Below are positions 38,779-48,269 of a stretch of DNA of 64,000 nucleotides, piece after piece. The notes beneath the pieces were generated by a model. The model had not been told where the DNA came from, did no database searches, and saw only the letters and a list, made by a program, of their open reading frames with translations. How positions within the stretch are numbered: the first letter of the stretch is position 1; each line of letters begins with the position of its first letter. Where the stretch lies: NCBI RefSeq assembly GCF_021404305.1, contig NZ_JABFTX010000001.1, positions 1,736,001-1,800,000 of the forward strand, written 5' to 3'. The translations under genes were made by a program, and so were the position numbers. Origin of the DNA: Billgrantia ethanolica (lineage in GTDB: Bacteria > Pseudomonadota > Gammaproteobacteria > Pseudomonadales > Halomonadaceae).

Positions 38779-39840
38779 TCAGCGGGACGCCCAGGCGCTG
38801 AAGCGTTGCTCCAGCTCTTCGCCATGATCGACCCAGAAGCCGGTATCGATGGCCAGCGCCCCCACCATGTTCTCCTCGTAGGTGGGCATGCGTCGCGCCT
38901 GGGCCTCGTCCAGTTGGGCGATGGCTTCCGGGTGCACCGGACCGTAGGGAATCTGGCTGGAGTAGGCCGCCTGAGTCTCGGGCTGGCTGGCAAACTCGAT
39001 GAAGGCATAGGCCTCGTCGACGTGCTCACTGCCGGCGACGATGGCCCAGTAGTCGAGGTCGTAGATGCTCTCGTTCCACACGATCTCGAGGTTACTGCCC
39101 TCCTCCTGAGCTGCGGCGATACGGCCGTTGTAGGCGGATGTCATCGCCACGTCGCCGGATACCAGCCACTGCGGCGGCTGGGCACCGGCCTCCCACCACT
39201 GGATGTGGCTCTTGATCTCGTCGAGCTTGGCAAAGGCGCGGTCGACCCCTTCGTCCGTGCGCAGCACCTCATAGACCTCATCGGCGGCCACGCCGTCGGC
39301 CATGAGCGCGAACTCTAGGGTGTACTTGGCGCCACGGCGCAGCCCGCGGGTGCCGGGGAACTGCTCGACATCCCAGAAATCGGCCCAGGAGGTCGGCGCG
39401 CTATCCAGCGCATCGGCGTTGTAGGCCAGCACCGTCGACCACACGAAGGTGCCCACGCCGCACTCGTCGAAGGCTGCATCGATCAATACGCTGCCCAGCC
39501 CCAGGCGCTGCCAGTCGATGGGCTCGAACAGGCCCTCGAAGCAGCCGCGCACCAGCTCGGGAGATTCCATTTCCACCAGATCCCAGCTGACGTTGCCGGT
39601 TTCCACCATGGCGCGGATGCGCGACAGCTCGCCGTTGTAGTCACCCGGTGTGAGGCGGATGCCCGTCTCCTCGGTAAAGGGGCCGTAGTAGGCCTGCTGC
39701 ATGGCATCGCCGGAGGCGCCACCGAAGGAGATCACGGTCAGCGCCTGAGCGCTGGCGGAAACCGCCAGACCGAGGGTGACCAGGCCGCCGAGGGCGATGC
39801 CGCGGCTGATGCGGGACAATGGGAAGCGCTGTTGAGTCAT
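38779..39840 (-). CDS. Polyamine-type ABC substrate-binding protein
   Basis: A 353-residue periplasmic binding protein. The signal peptide covers roughly residues 1-32 (GIALGGLVTLGLAVSASAQA). Family marks include LTVISFGGASGDAMQQAYYG, VSWDLVEMESPEL, LAYNADAL and the C-terminal EAYAFIEFASQPETQA. It matches the PotD/PotF-like cluster. It lies between the ATPase and the first permease genes, with a short gap to each. The ligand is not certain; the open pocket motif resembles spermidine/putrescine binders. Confidence 0.88.
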   Translation of the reverse strand: MTQQRFPLSRISRGIALGGLVTLGLAVSASAQALTVISFGGASGDAMQQAYYGPFTEETGIRLTPGDYNGELSRIRAMVETGNVSWDLVEMESPELVRGCFEGLFEPIDWQRLGLGSVLIDAAFDECGVGTFVWSTVLAYNADALDSAPTSWADFWDVEQFPGTRGLRRGAKYTLEFALMADGVAADEVYEVLRTDEGVDRAFAKLDEIKSHIQWWEAGAQPPQWLVSGDVAMTSAYNGRIAAAQEEGSNLEIVWNESIYDLDYWAIVAGSEHVDEAYAFIEFASQPETQAAYSSQIPYGPVHPEAIAQLDEAQARRMPTYEENMVGALAIDTGFWVDHGEELEQRFSAWASR

Positions 39841-39892
39841 GTCTATCTCCCGGCCAAAGGCCTTTGTTATTGAATTATTACGTTGTTGTGGA

Positions 39893-41011
39893 TCAGGAGG
39901 CGTCGAGTGCGCGCACGTCCTCGTCTCGCCAGCCGAGTTCAATCACATCGCCCGGCTGCATGCTGCTTTCGAAGTCGTCCACCGGCACCCGCGCCATGAA
40001 CTCGTCGTTTCCGGCCAGTTCGCAGCGGACTCTCAAGTGGTCGCCCAGGTAGATGAACTCACGGATGCGCGCCTGGAGCCGATTGGGCAGGCCCTGGGCG
40101 GAGCCGTTGAGCTTGACCCGCTCGGGGCGAATCGACAGCCGCGTGGCATCCCCCACCGCGAGCCCGTTGCCGATCAGCGCACCCGTGCTGAAACCGTCGC
40201 CGAAACTGACCCGGCAGTGACGACCTTCCACCGACTGAATGCGCCCTGCCAGGGTGTTGTTCTCGCCGATGAACTGGGCGACGAAGGCATTGGCGGGATG
40301 CTCGTAGAGGTTGGTCGGGGTGTCGATCTGCTGAATGACGCCATCGTTGAAGACCGCCACCCGGTCCGACATGGTCAGCGCTTCGCTCTGGTCGTGGGTG
40401 ACGAAGACCACGGTGAGCCCAAGCCGCTCGTGGAGATGCTTGATCTCCAGCTGCATCTGCTCACGCAGCTGCTTGTCCAGCGCTCCCAGCGGCTCGTCCA
40501 TCAACACCAGTTGCGGCTCGAAGACCAGCGAGCGGGCCAGCGCCACACGCTGCTGCTGGCCCCCGGAGAGCTGGGTGGGGCGACGCTTGGCAAAGTCGCG
40601 CAGCTGGATCATGTCGAGAATGTGAGCCACCTTGCGGTCAGCCTCGGCAGCCGGCATGCGGCGCGTCTTGAGCGGGTAGCGGATGTTCTCCTCTACCGTC
40701 ATGTGGGGAAACAGGGCATAGTTCTGAAACACCATGCCGAAGTTGCGCTTGTGGGGCGGCACGCTGTTGAGCCGCTGCGCACGTAGGAAGATGTCACCGC
40801 TGGTTGGTACTTCGAAACCGGCCAGCATCATCAGACAGGTGGTCTTGCCGGAGCCGGATGGTCCCAGCAGCGTGACGAACTCCCCTTGGCGAATCGTCAG
40901 GTTGAGATCCTTGACCACCAGATGCTCGCCGTCGTAGGTCTTCTGGACGCCTGTGAACGTAATCAAGGGCGGCGGATGAAGGTGCGATTCGTTGGTCTTG
41001 TCGTGAGGCAT
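39893..41011 (-). CDS. ABC transporter ATP-binding protein (PotA-like)
   Basis: A 372-residue ATPase with Walker A GPSGSGKTT, Q-loop FQNYALFPHMTVEENI, signature LSGGQQQRVALARSL, Walker B LVLMDEPLGALD and H-loop VTHDQSEAL, plus a C-terminal TOBE domain (about residues 285-365). It powers the importer whose genes follow downstream. First gene of the operon; the upstream gap to 41268 is AT-rich and likely holds the promoter. Confidence 0.93.
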   Translation of the reverse strand: MPHDKTNESHLHPPPLITFTGVQKTYDGEHLVVKDLNLTIRQGEFVTLLGPSGSGKTTCLMMLAGFEVPTSGDIFLRAQRLNSVPPHKRNFGMVFQNYALFPHMTVEENIRYPLKTRRMPAAEADRKVAHILDMIQLRDFAKRRPTQLSGGQQQRVALARSLVFEPQLVLMDEPLGALDKQLREQMQLEIKHLHERLGLTVVFVTHDQSEALTMSDRVAVFNDGVIQQIDTPTNLYEHPANAFVAQFIGENNTLAGRIQSVEGRHCRVSFGDGFSTGALIGNGLAVGDATRLSIRPERVKLNGSAQGLPNRLQARIREFIYLGDHLRVRCELAGNDEFMARVPVDDFESSMQPGDVIELGWRDEDVRALDAS

Positions 41012-41268
41012 CGTTTCACCCGTGGCGATTTCAGAGGGGTGCAGACGTCAAGAATAATGCAAGACGTTCACTGAAAGTTTCAACATTCAAGCTAAACATC
41101 GCCCAGATTATCGTCAAGTATATTCCACATCCTTCTTTAGCAGTAATTCAACGCTGAAGCTCGAGATCCGGCGCTTGGCCCACCCCGCCAGGCAAGCCAC
41201 TCTTTCATGCAGCCCTCGGCTAGCCTAGAGTGGAGGCATATTCAGCTACAACTGAAGGAGGAATGCCC
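41012..41268. other. Divergent promoter region, importer operon versus methyltransferase
   Basis: A 257-base gap between divergent genes with a low-GC patch at about 41050-41150. No gene or clear repeat is visible; it presumably contains both promoters. AAGGAGG at 41255-41261 is the ribosome-binding site of the next gene. Confidence 0.5.
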
Positions 41269-41871
41269 ATGGCGGTTCAAGAGCGACCCCCGGTCCTGGC
41301 AGGCCCTGAACGACGAGCCCAGCTGACACTCTTTGCACGCAATTTCTTCAAGCATCCCCGCATGCTGGGCTCCATCATCCCCAGCTCGTCATTCCTCATT
41401 CGCCGGCTACTGGAGCCCGTGGACTGGGATCGAGCACGTGTGATCGTCGAATACGGGCCCGGCGTGGGCACCATCACCCACGAGATCCTGAGTCGCTTGC
41501 ACCCCGACGCAACGCTGGTGGTCATCGAGACCAACGACGATTTCGTCGACTTTTTGAACCGCTCCATGACCGACCCCCGCCTCAAGGTGATAGCCGGCTC
41601 CGCGGAAAACATCGAGGAGGAACTCGAGCGCCTGGGCCTGCCGGCAGCCGATTACGTGGTTGCCGGCCTGCCTTTCAGTACCATGCCGGCCGACTGCCGC
41701 GAGCGTATTCTCCAGCAGAGTCAGAAAGCCCTGGCAACCGGTGGATCCATGCTGATCTATCAGTTCTCGCCCAAGGTCTCTTCCGACCTGCGCCAGATCT
41801 TCTCGCGCGTGGAGAGCACCTTCGAACCGATCAACATCCCTCCCGCCAAGGTCTATTTCTGCCACAAGTGA
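41269..41871 (+). CDS. SAM-dependent methyltransferase, phospholipid N-methyltransferase-like
   Basis: A 200-residue protein with the SAM motif VIVEYGPGVGTITHEIL, the motif-II acidic residue in LVVIETNDDFVDFL, and VIAGSAENIEEEL, then VVAGLPFSTMP. The N-terminal FARNFFKHPRMLGSIIPSSSFLIRRLL resembles PmtA-like or rRNA adenine dimethylase-like enzymes. A role in membrane lipid N-methylation is a family-based guess. Start at 41269 has AAGGAGG spaced 7 nt; ATG 41263 would be too close. Ends before a hairpin region. Confidence 0.75.
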   Translation: MAVQERPPVLAGPERRAQLTLFARNFFKHPRMLGSIIPSSSFLIRRLLEPVDWDRARVIVEYGPGVGTITHEILSRLHPDATLVVIETNDDFVDFLNRSMTDPRLKVIAGSAENIEEELERLGLPAADYVVAGLPFSTMPADCRERILQQSQKALATGGSMLIYQFSPKVSSDLRQIFSRVESTFEPINIPPAKVYFCHK

Positions 41872-41887
41872 TCGCCCCCGTTCTTCA

Positions 41888-41911
41888 ACCGCAGGCTCGT
41901 CAGCCTGCGGT
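41888..41911. terminator. Hairpin after the methyltransferase gene
   Basis: A perfect 10-bp inverted repeat (41888-41897 with 41902-41911, 4-nt loop), 17 bases after the stop, without a T tract. The remaining gap to 42099 holds no visible gene. Confidence 0.5.
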
Positions 41912-42099
41912 GGTTCGGAGCCCCTCGCTTGTCCGGCCCCACTCGCTTGACCGGCTCCGGTTGACAGCGCTGCTTTCCGCTCTCGGCATCGTCGATTCCA
42001 AGGTAACTTAGGCCTAGCGCTGGCCCGCCACCCGCAAACCACATATCCTTTCCGGTCCGATGACGCTTTCGCCACTCGCTTGAAAGAAGGGAGACTCCC

Positions 42100-43224
42100 A
42101 TGCCCGGACTGCTGCCCGATGTCGACCCCGACGGCCTGCTCGAATACTCGGTGGTCTATACCGATCGTTCCCTCAACCACATGTCACAGCGCTTCCAAGG
42201 GGTGATGCGCGACGTCTCGGCGACTCTCAAGCGGGTCTACCGGGCCCATAGCGTGGCGATCGTGCCCGGTAGCGGCACCTTCGGCATGGAAGCCGTAGCC
42301 CGCCAGTTCGCCACCAACCGGCACTGCCTGATCGTGCGCAACGGCCAGTTCAGCTATCGCTGGTCGCAGATCCTGGAAATGGGCGCCATTGCCACCTCGA
42401 CCACGGTGCTCAAGGCCCGTCGGGTCGACGCTCAGGACGAGCGCTCACCCTTCGCTCCTGCGCCCATCGAGGAGGTCGAACGCACCATCCGCGAAGAGCG
42501 TCCGGGCGTGGTGTTCGCGCCCCATGTGGAGACCTCGGCCGGACTGCTGCTGCCCGATGACTACCTGCGCCGGGTGGCGGCGGCGGTACATGAGGTCGGC
42601 GGCCTGTTCGTGCTCGACTGCATCGCTTCCGGCACGCTGTGGGTGGACATGCAGGAGATCGGCGTCGACGTGCTCGTCAGTGCCCCCCAGAAGGGCTGGA
42701 GCGGGCTACCCTGCTGCGGCATGGTGATGCTCTCCGAGCGGGCGCGGGCGCGTATCGAAGAGACCGTCAGCACCAGCTTCGCCTGCGACCTGCGCAAATG
42801 GCTGTGGATCATGGAGACCTACGAGAACGGCGGCCACGCATACTACGCCACCCTGCCGACCGATGGTCTGGCCCGGCTGCGCGACATCATGCACGAGACC
42901 GCCGAGTACGGCTTCGACAAGGTGCGCGAGGAGCAGTGGGCGCTGGGACGCGGCGTGCGTGAACTGCTGGCACGCTACGGCTACCGCAGCGTGGCGGCGC
43001 CGGGCTTCGAAGCGCCCGGCGTGGTGGTCTGCTACAGCGACGATCCGGGCATCGTGGCCAAGTTCGCCGCCGCCGGGGTGCAGGTAGCCGGCGGCGTGCC
43101 GCTGATGTGCGACGAGGGCGAGAACTACCAGGCGTTCCGCATCGGCCTGTTCGGCCTCGACAAGCTGCACGAGACCGAGCGCAGCCTGGCCAATCTGGAA
43201 GCGGCACTGAAGCAGGTCGGCTGA
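42100..43224 (+). CDS. Class V aminotransferase (serine/alanine-glyoxylate type)
   Basis: A 374-residue PLP enzyme of fold type I. The Schiff-base Lys is in VSAPQKGWSGLPCCG, preceded by the PLP Asp in LFVLDCIASG; GSGTFGMEAVARQF binds the phosphate. The family transfers amino groups to glyoxylate or pyruvate; AGXT or SPT-like activities are candidates. No obvious operon partner. AAGAAGGGAG lies before the start. A 16-bp hairpin follows. Confidence 0.85.
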   Translation: MPGLLPDVDPDGLLEYSVVYTDRSLNHMSQRFQGVMRDVSATLKRVYRAHSVAIVPGSGTFGMEAVARQFATNRHCLIVRNGQFSYRWSQILEMGAIATSTTVLKARRVDAQDERSPFAPAPIEEVERTIREERPGVVFAPHVETSAGLLLPDDYLRRVAAAVHEVGGLFVLDCIASGTLWVDMQEIGVDVLVSAPQKGWSGLPCCGMVMLSERARARIEETVSTSFACDLRKWLWIMETYENGGHAYYATLPTDGLARLRDIMHETAEYGFDKVREEQWALGRGVRELLARYGYRSVAAPGFEAPGVVVCYSDDPGIVAKFAAAGVQVAGGVPLMCDEGENYQAFRIGLFGLDKLHETERSLANLEAALKQVG

Positions 43225-43244
43225 GCCGACCGGCTCGTCATTCG

Positions 43245-43280
43245 CGCAAGCGGGGCGGCCTCAGGGCCGCCCCGCTTGCG
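43245..43280. terminator. Strong bidirectional hairpin between aminotransferase and CBS-BON gene
   Basis: A perfect 16-bp GC-rich inverted repeat (43245-43260 with 43265-43280, TCAG loop) between two convergent stops. It is among the most stable hairpins in the window. Confidence 0.72.
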
Positions 43281-43311
43281 TTGGACGTTGACGATACGGC
43301 CCCCGTTACGG

Positions 43312-44007
43312 TTAGAAGTGACCGACCCCGCGGGGCAGCATGCCGAGGTTGTTCTCCACGGACTTCACGCCGGGGGTGTTCTCGACGGCGACCTGGACCG
43401 CCATCTTCTCCTCCTGGCTCTCGACCAGGCCCCAGACCTGCACCGCGCCCTCGGTTACGATCACGTTGATGCGATCGACCCAGACCCCGGTATTTTCCTC
43501 GACTTCCTTGAGAATGGCATCGCGGATCTCGCGGTCGTCGGTGGTAGCCGGCGTCGCAGCATCCGGTGCGGTCATCGAGAAGCCGCGCAGCAGATTGGCA
43601 CGGCTGACGATACCCACCAGCTTGCCGTCACGTACCACCGGCACCCGCTTGATATGGTGCTTCTCGAGCAGCTTGGCCACGCGGTGCAGCGGCTCGTCCT
43701 CGCCGATGGTGACGGGATTGGGCGTCATGATCTCATGCGCCTTGCGGGCATGGGACTTGATGTACTCGCTGGCATTGTTGGCGCCGGCAAAGATGGACTT
43801 GAGCCACCAGGACTTGCGCCGTTCGGTGCCGTTCTCGACGCGGCGCATCAGATCGCCCTCACTGACGATGCCGAGGACCTTGCCTTCGTCATCCACCACG
43901 GGCAGAGCGCTGATGTTATGCTCGAGCAACAGGCGTGCGATTTCCCGAACGTCGGTCTCGGGTGACACGGTGATGACCCTTGGGGTCATGACATCGACAG
44001 CATGCAT
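43312..44007 (-). CDS. CBS-CBS-BON domain protein
   Basis: A 231-residue protein with two CBS domains (about residues 6-60 with MTPRVITVSPETDVREIA and residues 89-145 with MTPNPVTIGEDEPLHRVA) that probably bind adenine nucleotides, then a BON domain (about residues 155-225, REIRDAILKEVEENTGVW). CBS pairs sense energy charge or ionic strength, BON domains bind lipids or other proteins. No partner is evident. Function is unknown. Confidence 0.8.
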   Translation of the reverse strand: MHAVDVMTPRVITVSPETDVREIARLLLEHNISALPVVDDEGKVLGIVSEGDLMRRVENGTERRKSWWLKSIFAGANNASEYIKSHARKAHEIMTPNPVTIGEDEPLHRVAKLLEKHHIKRVPVVRDGKLVGIVSRANLLRGFSMTAPDAATPATTDDREIRDAILKEVEENTGVWVDRINVIVTEGAVQVWGLVESQEEKMAVQVAVENTPGVKSVENNLGMLPRGVGHF

Positions 44008-44142
44008 GGCGGGATTCTCCTGGCTGGTCCCTGCTTGAAATCTAGTCCGACTTTTTCGGCGTCACAATTTTCTACATTTCAGAAAGTAGCAGAGCGTGGC
44101 ACCAGCCGACTTGACTTGCAGCAATCCCGACACGACAAATCC

Positions 44143-45684
44143 TCATATGCGATGAAGATTCAATGCTTCCTTGGCGAGAGCTTCCTTGGCGAGGGCTTCG
44201 CTGTCGGCCGTGCGCTTTTCCCCGCCCTCCTGATGCACCTTGACCACATCGACGATCCGCGAGCGGCTCATCACGATCTTCCAGCGCTGCAGAATCGGCT
44301 CGGCATGGGCGACCTCTTCACGTACCACCAGATTGAGCAGATGCCGCTTCTCCACCGACTCCCTGCTGACCTGACCGTCCTTGAGCCGGTAGACATGGTG
44401 ACTGCCCTTGTCCATCAGGCGGGTGAGCTGAGAGAGGTCGAAGGAGAGCGTCTCGCGGGTCTGCTCATAGCCACTCAGGAAACGGGTCGGCGACATGCGT
44501 GAGCTGGAACGATAGTGCAGCACCACCTCCTCGCGCTGCGCCACGTTGCGTTGGCGCACGCGCTGGATCTGCTCGTCGAGCTTGCTGAAGCGCTTGTAAT
44601 CGAACCATTCGAGCTGGCGCCCGACCATGGCATTGCTGGTGGCGTCGAAGTACTGCCGCCGCCACTTGGGGCGCCCCTTGCGCAGCCAGCGCCACAGCGT
44701 ATTGCGCAGATCGTCCTTGAACACCTCACGCATGGCGTAGAGCACGGCCATGGCCAGCACGAACAGCGCGGTGATGTTGCCCCAGGCATCGCGCGCCTGG
44801 AGCAGCCCCAGCGAGACGAAGATCATGACCAGCCCGGTGGCGAGTCCTTTCACCGCCTTCTGCTCCGCGCTGCCCAGCTCCTGGCTCTTCTGCTTCAAGG
44901 TGACCGGGTATTCGATGAGACGCCGCAGCAGGCGCATCTTGTTGGACATCCGCGTCGGATCACGCGTCACCCGCGAGGCGTTGTATTCCTCCTGATCGCG
45001 GTATTCGCCCTCGACCTGAACGATCTCCAGCAGGCGCTCGCGGATGGCCCGGTAGTTGCGCCCACGCGGCAGGTGGGCCAGCAGCGCCAGCAACTGCTGC
45101 TCGGTGAACCAGGATAGGTAGTTATCGATATTGGCGTAGTACTTGAGCAGGTTGTCCTCACCGGGCCGGTTACGGCGCAGACGACGTAGAATGCCCTGGG
45201 CCAGCTCGCAGAGCTCCTCGAGGCGCTCCTCAAGCCCCACCGAGGTGGGATCGGAGAGCATCTCGCGATTCTCCTCCTCGCGGCCCTTGCTCTCCTCGGA
45301 GCCGGATTCGCCCGCTTCATCCCGCTCCTCCCCCTCGGCCTTCTTTACCTTGCGTGCGGTGTCGAGCAGGCTCTGGGTCGCCCGCTCCAACGCCACCACG
45401 TACTGGTAGGCATAGAGGCTCAGGCTCAGACGATACTGTTCGGTGCTGAGCTTGCCGCGGCTGGCCAGGCGGCTGAGCACCAGCGGCAGGTGGTGCTTGT
45501 CACTGTAGTAGGTGCGCTTGACGTGAATGCCGCTGTAGTAAAAAGCATCCTCGGAGATGACGTGCTCGTTGAGCCCAAGCTCGCCGGGAACGAACAGGAA
45601 CAGATCGAGCCGGTGCGAGGTTTCCTCCTGCAGCACGCGGGAAATCTTGAGGTGAAAGCTGTCCTTGCGTTCGACGGTGATCAC
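44143..45684 (-). CDS. Unrecognised 513-residue protein with a central membrane pair
   Basis: A large protein I cannot place in a family. The N-terminal region (to about 130) is folded-looking and ends in a charged, Glu/Lys-rich low-complexity segment (EGEERDEAGESGSEESKG). A middle helical region is followed by two adjacent hydrophobic helices (near residues 290-335, GLATGLVMIFVSLGLLQ and ITALFVLAMAVLYAM), then a soluble part of about 170 residues and a tail with an ALAKEALAKEA repeat. It runs 108 bases after the MscS-type gene, on the same strand, suggesting a linked role. Confidence 0.6.
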   Translation of the reverse strand: MITVERKDSFHLKISRVLQEETSHRLDLFLFVPGELGLNEHVISEDAFYYSGIHVKRTYYSDKHHLPLVLSRLASRGKLSTEQYRLSLSLYAYQYVVALERATQSLLDTARKVKKAEGEERDEAGESGSEESKGREEENREMLSDPTSVGLEERLEELCELAQGILRRLRRNRPGEDNLLKYYANIDNYLSWFTEQQLLALLAHLPRGRNYRAIRERLLEIVQVEGEYRDQEEYNASRVTRDPTRMSNKMRLLRRLIEYPVTLKQKSQELGSAEQKAVKGLATGLVMIFVSLGLLQARDAWGNITALFVLAMAVLYAMREVFKDDLRNTLWRWLRKGRPKWRRQYFDATSNAMVGRQLEWFDYKRFSKLDEQIQRVRQRNVAQREEVVLHYRSSSRMSPTRFLSGYEQTRETLSFDLSQLTRLMDKGSHHVYRLKDGQVSRESVEKRHLLNLVVREEVAHAEPILQRWKIVMSRSRIVDVVKVHQEGGEKRTADSEALAKEALAKEALNLHRI

Positions 45685-45792
45685 GTCGCCCCGTCTCCTC
45701 GTGCCAGAGGCCTGGATGAGGCCGTATGACGTTCATAGTACGGGGAAAACCGGCCCGCACGCCAATGCAGACCGGCCCATGCCCGCACAGCG

Positions 45793-48141
45793 CTATGAAG
45801 AGTCGGGCGAGGCGCGTTGTGGATTGGTCGTCCCCTCGGGGTCGGCGATGCCGGCCTCGCCCGGCGACCGCCCCTTGGCATCGCGCAAGGTGGTCGCGTT
45901 GCCATCGTCCGGTGCCGGCTCGTCCGTCATGGGGTCGCCCGGCTGGCCCTCCATGCTGACGCTCAGCCGCGGCAGGCCAAGATCGATGCCCTGAGCCTCC
46001 ATGCGCTGCTTGAGCAGCAGGTTGAAGGCACGCGCCACGTCCCACTGCATCACCGGTGCGGTGCGGAACCGCATGCGCAGCACGGCGGCCCCCTCGTCGA
46101 AGCGGTCGATGCCCTGCATCTCCAGCGGCGACCAGATGTGATGTCGCATCATCGGGTCCTGGCGCAGCTCCTGGGCGGTCTCCTGCATCAGGGTGATGGC
46201 GTCGTCGATCTTCATGGTGTGGGGGATGCGGATGCGCATCAAGGCGATGCCGAAATGGCGCGACATGTTGTGGATCGACTGGATGGCGCTGAAGGTGATG
46301 ATGTGCAGGATGCCGTCCAGGTCTCGCAGCCGCACGGTGCGCAGGGTCAGCCCCTCGACGGTGCCCATGTGGCCGTTGATCTGCACGAAGTCGTCCACCG
46401 CCAGCGAATCCTCGATGATGATGAAGATGCCGGTGATCAGATCCTGCACCAGGGTCTGGGCGCCAAAGCCCACCGCCAGGCCGATCACGCCGGCACCGGC
46501 CAGCAGCGGCGTGACGTTCACGCCGAGGTTGGCCAGGCCCACGATGGCGGCGATGATCACGATGGTGGCGAACATCACGTTGCGGATCATCGGCGTGATG
46601 GTCTGGGCCCGCGCCTGATTGACTCGCCGCCCCCGCGAGCGGGCGGAAGACATCAGGGCGCGCTGAATGGCGGTATCGGCAAAGATCCAAGCCAGCCAGG
46701 CCAGCAGCACCGTGAAGCCCAGCGCCAGCAGCGCCTGGCCGATACGCACCCCGGCCACGCCCTCGCGGCCCAGGCCGAACAGCGAACCGCCCCACACCTG
46801 CAGCGACAGCTCGGCGAAGACGATCCACGCCACCACATGGGAGAGCGCGTAGCCGAAGCGCTCCAGGCGCCGGCGATATTCGCTGAGGCGGCGACGCTTG
46901 CCGCGGCGCTCGCCGTGACGTTGAATCAACCCGGTGATCACCAACGTCAGTACCAGCAGTGCCGCGGAGACGATCGAACGCGCCAAGGCACCCCCCACGT
47001 CGCCCACGGTAACGAAGATGGCCAGCAGCGACCCCACAACGACCAGCAGCGCCGGCACGTGCCACAGCTCCCCGACGATGCGCGCCAGCTCGATGCCGCT
47101 GCCGCCCTCACGGCGTACGCGCCAGGAGCGGTTGCGGATGAGGTGCCGGATCGGACGCTTGAACTTGAAGATGAAGCGGATGCTGAGCAGTGCGGCCAGC
47201 ATGTTGGTCAGCACCGAGCCCAGCGCTGCCAGCTCCTCGCCGACAATGAGCGACAGGCGTGCGGCATTGAGCGCATCGCCAAGGGCGATCAGGGCACCGA
47301 TCACGAACAGCATCCTGAGTGACTTGCGCTGCAGGATCAGCACCGCAGGGAAGCGATGGCCGCGAGTGAAGACCGAGACCACGCACTCCACCACCACCGA
47401 GAGCGTGCGGCCGCACAGCGCCAGATAGGCCACGATCAGGGCCAGAGTGCGTCCCGGGCTAGGCGGCAGCACCTGCACCAGCCCCATCACCAGCAGGAAC
47501 GCAAGCGCCCAGGGCAGCATGCGCCGCAGGAAGTGCAGCGCCAGCAGCCAGCCACGCGGCTCGCGCGGCAGGTCGAGCGGCAGTTCGCGTCGCTTGAACA
47601 GAAGCCTGCCCAAGGCAATCAGGATCACCAGCAGGCCTGCCCAGATGCCGAGCATCACGGCGCTGTCGATGGCGAAACGCACCAGCGTGTTGGTGCCGGT
47701 ATCCACCATCAGCTCGCTGAGCTCCGCCCAGCCCTGCTCCAGCTGACGCTGCCAGTCGTCGATCGGCGACTCGCCCGCCTCGGCCTGCTCACCGAACTCG
47801 CTGATCGTTTCGGCCAAGGCCCCGAGCAATCCCTGACGCTGAATCGCACCGTCGTCCGCAGCGTGCTCACCGTGGGCCTGCTGAATGTCACGCAGCTCGC
47901 CCAGCAGCGCGCCGCGACGCTCCTCGTCCTCCAGTGTCGCAATCACTTCGTTGAGCGACTGCTGAAACGACTCGGCATCGTGGGTCTCCTCCGGGGCCTG
48001 CTCTTCCTGGCCCAGCCCGCCGAAGGACAGTGTCTGAGCATGCAGCGCTCCCGCCGCAAGCAGCAGACCCAACAACAGCCCGAGCCGAATCATGGCCGGC
48101 ACAACGCCGGCGAGTCCCGCTCGGATGAAACCAACTGGCAT
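45793..48141 (-). CDS. Large MscS-family mechanosensitive channel
   Basis: A 782-residue member of the MscK/YbdG-like long MscS class. After a signal peptide-like region (MIRLGLLLGLLLAAGALHA at 17-35) come a helical periplasmic part, many membrane helices and the MscS core: AGAGVIGLAVGFGAQTLVQ (pore helix), the VDDFVQINGHMGTVEGL beta domain, and TVRLRDLDGILHII. It probably opens under membrane tension during hypo-osmotic shock. Start at 48141 has GAGGGAG 8 nt upstream; 48093 is a possible internal start. Divergent from the amidoligase gene. Confidence 0.86.
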   Translation of the reverse strand: MPVGFIRAGLAGVVPAMIRLGLLLGLLLAAGALHAQTLSFGGLGQEEQAPEETHDAESFQQSLNEVIATLEDEERRGALLGELRDIQQAHGEHAADDGAIQRQGLLGALAETISEFGEQAEAGESPIDDWQRQLEQGWAELSELMVDTGTNTLVRFAIDSAVMLGIWAGLLVILIALGRLLFKRRELPLDLPREPRGWLLALHFLRRMLPWALAFLLVMGLVQVLPPSPGRTLALIVAYLALCGRTLSVVVECVVSVFTRGHRFPAVLILQRKSLRMLFVIGALIALGDALNAARLSLIVGEELAALGSVLTNMLAALLSIRFIFKFKRPIRHLIRNRSWRVRREGGSGIELARIVGELWHVPALLVVVGSLLAIFVTVGDVGGALARSIVSAALLVLTLVITGLIQRHGERRGKRRRLSEYRRRLERFGYALSHVVAWIVFAELSLQVWGGSLFGLGREGVAGVRIGQALLALGFTVLLAWLAWIFADTAIQRALMSSARSRGRRVNQARAQTITPMIRNVMFATIVIIAAIVGLANLGVNVTPLLAGAGVIGLAVGFGAQTLVQDLITGIFIIIEDSLAVDDFVQINGHMGTVEGLTLRTVRLRDLDGILHIITFSAIQSIHNMSRHFGIALMRIRIPHTMKIDDAITLMQETAQELRQDPMMRHHIWSPLEMQGIDRFDEGAAVLRMRFRTAPVMQWDVARAFNLLLKQRMEAQGIDLGLPRLSVSMEGQPGDPMTDEPAPDDGNATTLRDAKGRSPGEAGIADPEGTTNPQRASPDSS

Positions 48142-48269
48142 CGCTTACACTCCCTCGTCCGTTGTGCCAAGCCTTGGGACAACAGTAGAGCAAGGTTCGG
48201 TCCCTGACGGCTTTTCGCCGCTCTGTGCTAGGCTGGCGTTCAGACTCTCGAGTCGCACAGGATGCCTTC

